The notes beneath the pieces are model-generated. The model saw only the letters and a program-made list of their open reading frames with translations. It ran no database searches and had not been told where the DNA came from. Positions 6,245 through 7,206 of a DNA stretch of 7,206 nt are shown here, in pieces. The DNA comes from Actinomycetes bacterium (lineage in GTDB: Bacteria; Actinomycetota; Acidimicrobiia; Acidimicrobiales; Palsa-688). Location of the stretch: assembly GCA_021846485.1 (NCBI GenBank), contig JAJZWW010000162.1:1-7206 (forward strand). Direction: 5' to 3'. A program made the position numbers and the translations under genes. Each line of letters starts with the position of its first letter. The stretch's first letter is position 1.

Positions 6245-6270
6245 CCCCCCAAACCCCCAAACCCCCAAAA
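6245..6270. repeat. Tandem C-rich tract, CCCCCAAA-type repeat
   Basis: Runs of 6, 5 and 5 C residues are separated by AAA and followed by AAAA. The minus strand therefore carries three G-runs with TTT spacers, resembling G-quadruplex or telomere-like sequence. It sits exactly between the end of the 85-aa gene and the start of transposase similarity, so it may mark an element border. Confidence 0.6.
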
Positions 6271-6442
6271 GGGAACTCTTGGATGGACGACTCCTTCGGT
6301 CTGCACGCCCGAGCAAGCCGACCGTTGGACGTGTCTCATCGTCGTGGCCTTCACCCAGCTCCGTCTCGCCCGTGGGCTCGTCGCCGATCTCCGGATGCCG
6401 TGGGAGCGGCCACGCGACCCACAGCTGCTCACCCCGGCACAG
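6269..6442 (+). mobile_element. Internal fragment of a DDE-type transposase gene (insertion sequence remnant)
   Basis: The plus-strand frame encodes about 58 residues including LGWTTP, CTPEQADRWTCLIVVAFTQL, RLARGLVADLRMPWERP and LLTPAQ. This matches, from memory, the C-terminal half of a transposase family common in actinobacteria (usual pattern TPEQADRWTWLIxAAxTQLRLARPLVADLRRPWERP, then LTPARVRRGF). There is no start codon, and the catalytic region and the end of the protein are missing. At the right border the similarity stops where the antisense transporter gene begins. I see no terminal inverted repeats or target-site duplication. It is a dead remnant. The assignment to a transposase is fairly sure; the exact IS family is not. 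Confidence 0.7.
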
Positions 6443-6688
6443 CTCGGTGACGACGACCGGCTGAACGGGGGCGACCGGGCCGAAGGCAAGAGCGACGGCT
6501 TGGAAGCCGTAACCGCAGACGAGAAGGGTGATCCCGGCGATCCATTTCGGGCTGCGGAGCAGGTCGAGGAGCAGGCGGAGCTTGAGCGAGGCGGCCTTCG
6601 GTGCTGCCTGAGCCGCTTCTTGTTGGTAGACGGCGGCCCACGCGAAGCTCGCTGCGGCTGCGAGGGCGGCGAGCACCGAGGCCGTCAT
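6440..6688 (-). pseudogene. DMT/EamA-like transporter gene, truncated after its first ~83 codons
   Basis: From the ATG at 6688 the product MTASVLAALAAAASFAWAAVYQQ, then LLLDLLRSPKWIAG and LLVCGYGFQAVALAFG, then PVQPVVVTEL matches the first three helices of an actinobacterial drug/metabolite-transporter-like family, whose members are usually about 280-300 aa. Similarity ends at TEL (about 6440), exactly where antisense transposase similarity begins. The frame then runs on for some 82 unrelated residues to a stop at 6191, overlapping the 85-aa gene on the other strand. The start overlaps the stop of the DedA gene as ATGA, so the two were once a coupled pair. A transporter of this size lacks most of its helices and is almost certainly non-functional. 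Confidence 0.75.
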
Positions 6689-7206
6689 GTCATGTTCCGT
6701 CTTCGCCGTGAGCGCTGCCAGGCGCGAGCGCGCCGGGCGATCTCGATGAGGCCGCTCAGGGCGAACGCGGCGCCGAAGGCGACGAGGAACCCAGCCCACG
6801 GCCGGCTCTCGAACGCCTTGCCCCCGAGGCGACCGACGAAGAAGGCATAGCTGGCCCAGATGATGGCGGCGACGGCCGTAGCCGCGACGAAGGTGCGACG
6901 TCGGTAGGCGACGAGGCCGCACACGAGGGTGATCGTGGTGCGCCCGCCAGGCACGAACCGGCAAACGAGAATGAGCCGGACCCCGTAGCGCTCAAGGGCG
7001 TGCTGCGCCCAGGAGCGGCGCTGTTGTCCTTTCTGGCTAGAGAAGAAGCGTCGGCCGACCGCGGGCCCGAATCGTCGGCCGAGCAGGTAGGAGACATTGT
7101 CGCCGCGAGCCCGACCAACAGGGCGATACGTGGGTCAGCGCTGCCGGCGGTGGCAACGCCGAGCTCGATGACCGTTTCGCTCGGCACGAGCGGGAAGAGT
7201 GCGTCG
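6685..7206 (-). pseudogene. DedA/SNARE-associated family membrane protein gene, frameshifted and 5' truncated by the window
   Basis: DedA proteins are polytopic membrane proteins linked to lipid-carrier flipping and membrane homeostasis. From the window edge the minus strand encodes DALFPLVPSETVIELG, then DPRIALLVGLAA, the N-terminal part with the conserved PSE. The next DedA block, GDNVSYLLGRRFG, lies in another frame. After it come FFSSQKG, then WAQHALERYG, then the signature RFVPGGRT (about 6937-6960), and helices ending in a basic tail (RRARAWQRSRRRRNM). A TGA in the downstream frame at 7135-7137 blocks reading through in one frame, so the shift lies between about 7100 and 7134, and a few residues normally found there also seem lost. 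This may be true decay, as the next gene is also broken, or a sequencing error. All conserved DedA blocks are otherwise present. Confidence 0.75.

Noticed and set aside
6089..6850. Plus-strand open frame of 253 codons as a complete gene
   Set aside because: It is a chimera: antisense or out-of-frame sequence of the 85-aa gene, the C-rich tract, the transposase fragment and then antisense of the DMT and DedA genes. Only 6269-6442 has meaning.
6191..6964. Full 257-codon minus-strand frame as one protein
   Set aside because: The first 92 codons are an out-of-frame shadow of the DedA gene and the last 82 are antisense to the transposase remnant and the 85-aa gene. Only the middle is transporter-like.

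Overview
The window is high-GC DNA of actinobacterial character. Codon third positions are mostly G or C, starts include GTG, and the two-component/HtrA layout resembles one known in Actinobacteria. The species cannot be named from this sequence. Every protein-family call here comes from motifs read by eye, with no database search.

Layout. (1) 3-638, plus: the C-terminal part of a cation diffusion facilitator (CDF) metal transporter, cut by the window edge and closed by a hairpin over its stop codon. (2) 4333 down to 696, minus: an envelope-stress-type block of OmpR-family response regulator, sensor histidine kinase, small SHOCT-domain membrane protein and membrane-anchored HtrA protease with a PDZ domain. 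Regulator and kinase genes are 5 nt apart, and the SHOCT and protease genes share an ATGA overlap. The 157-nt gap between the two pairs holds three tandem copies of a 14-15 bp repeat, a perfect 12-bp palindrome and a 7-bp-stem hairpin. The likely logic is that the kinase senses envelope damage, the regulator acts on the gap, and the SHOCT protein and protease are made together. This resembles mycobacterial mprA-mprB-pepD. (3) 4574-6222, plus, divergent: a 425-aa protein joining an N-terminal C2H2 zinc finger to a bacterial archaeo-eukaryotic release factor (baeRF, family-3-like) domain, then an unrecognised 85-aa protein. (4) 6245-7206: a scarred region with a CCCCCAAA tract, an internal fragment of a DDE transposase, a DMT-type transporter gene cut where the transposase fragment begins, and a DedA-family gene with an apparent frameshift.

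The most interesting item is the zinc finger-baeRF fusion. A C2H2 finger on an eRF1-like domain is the architecture of eukaryotic Vms1/ANKZF1, the peptidyl-tRNA hydrolase of ribosome-associated quality control, and C2H2 fingers are uncommon in bacteria. A role in ribosome rescue or hibernation is inference.
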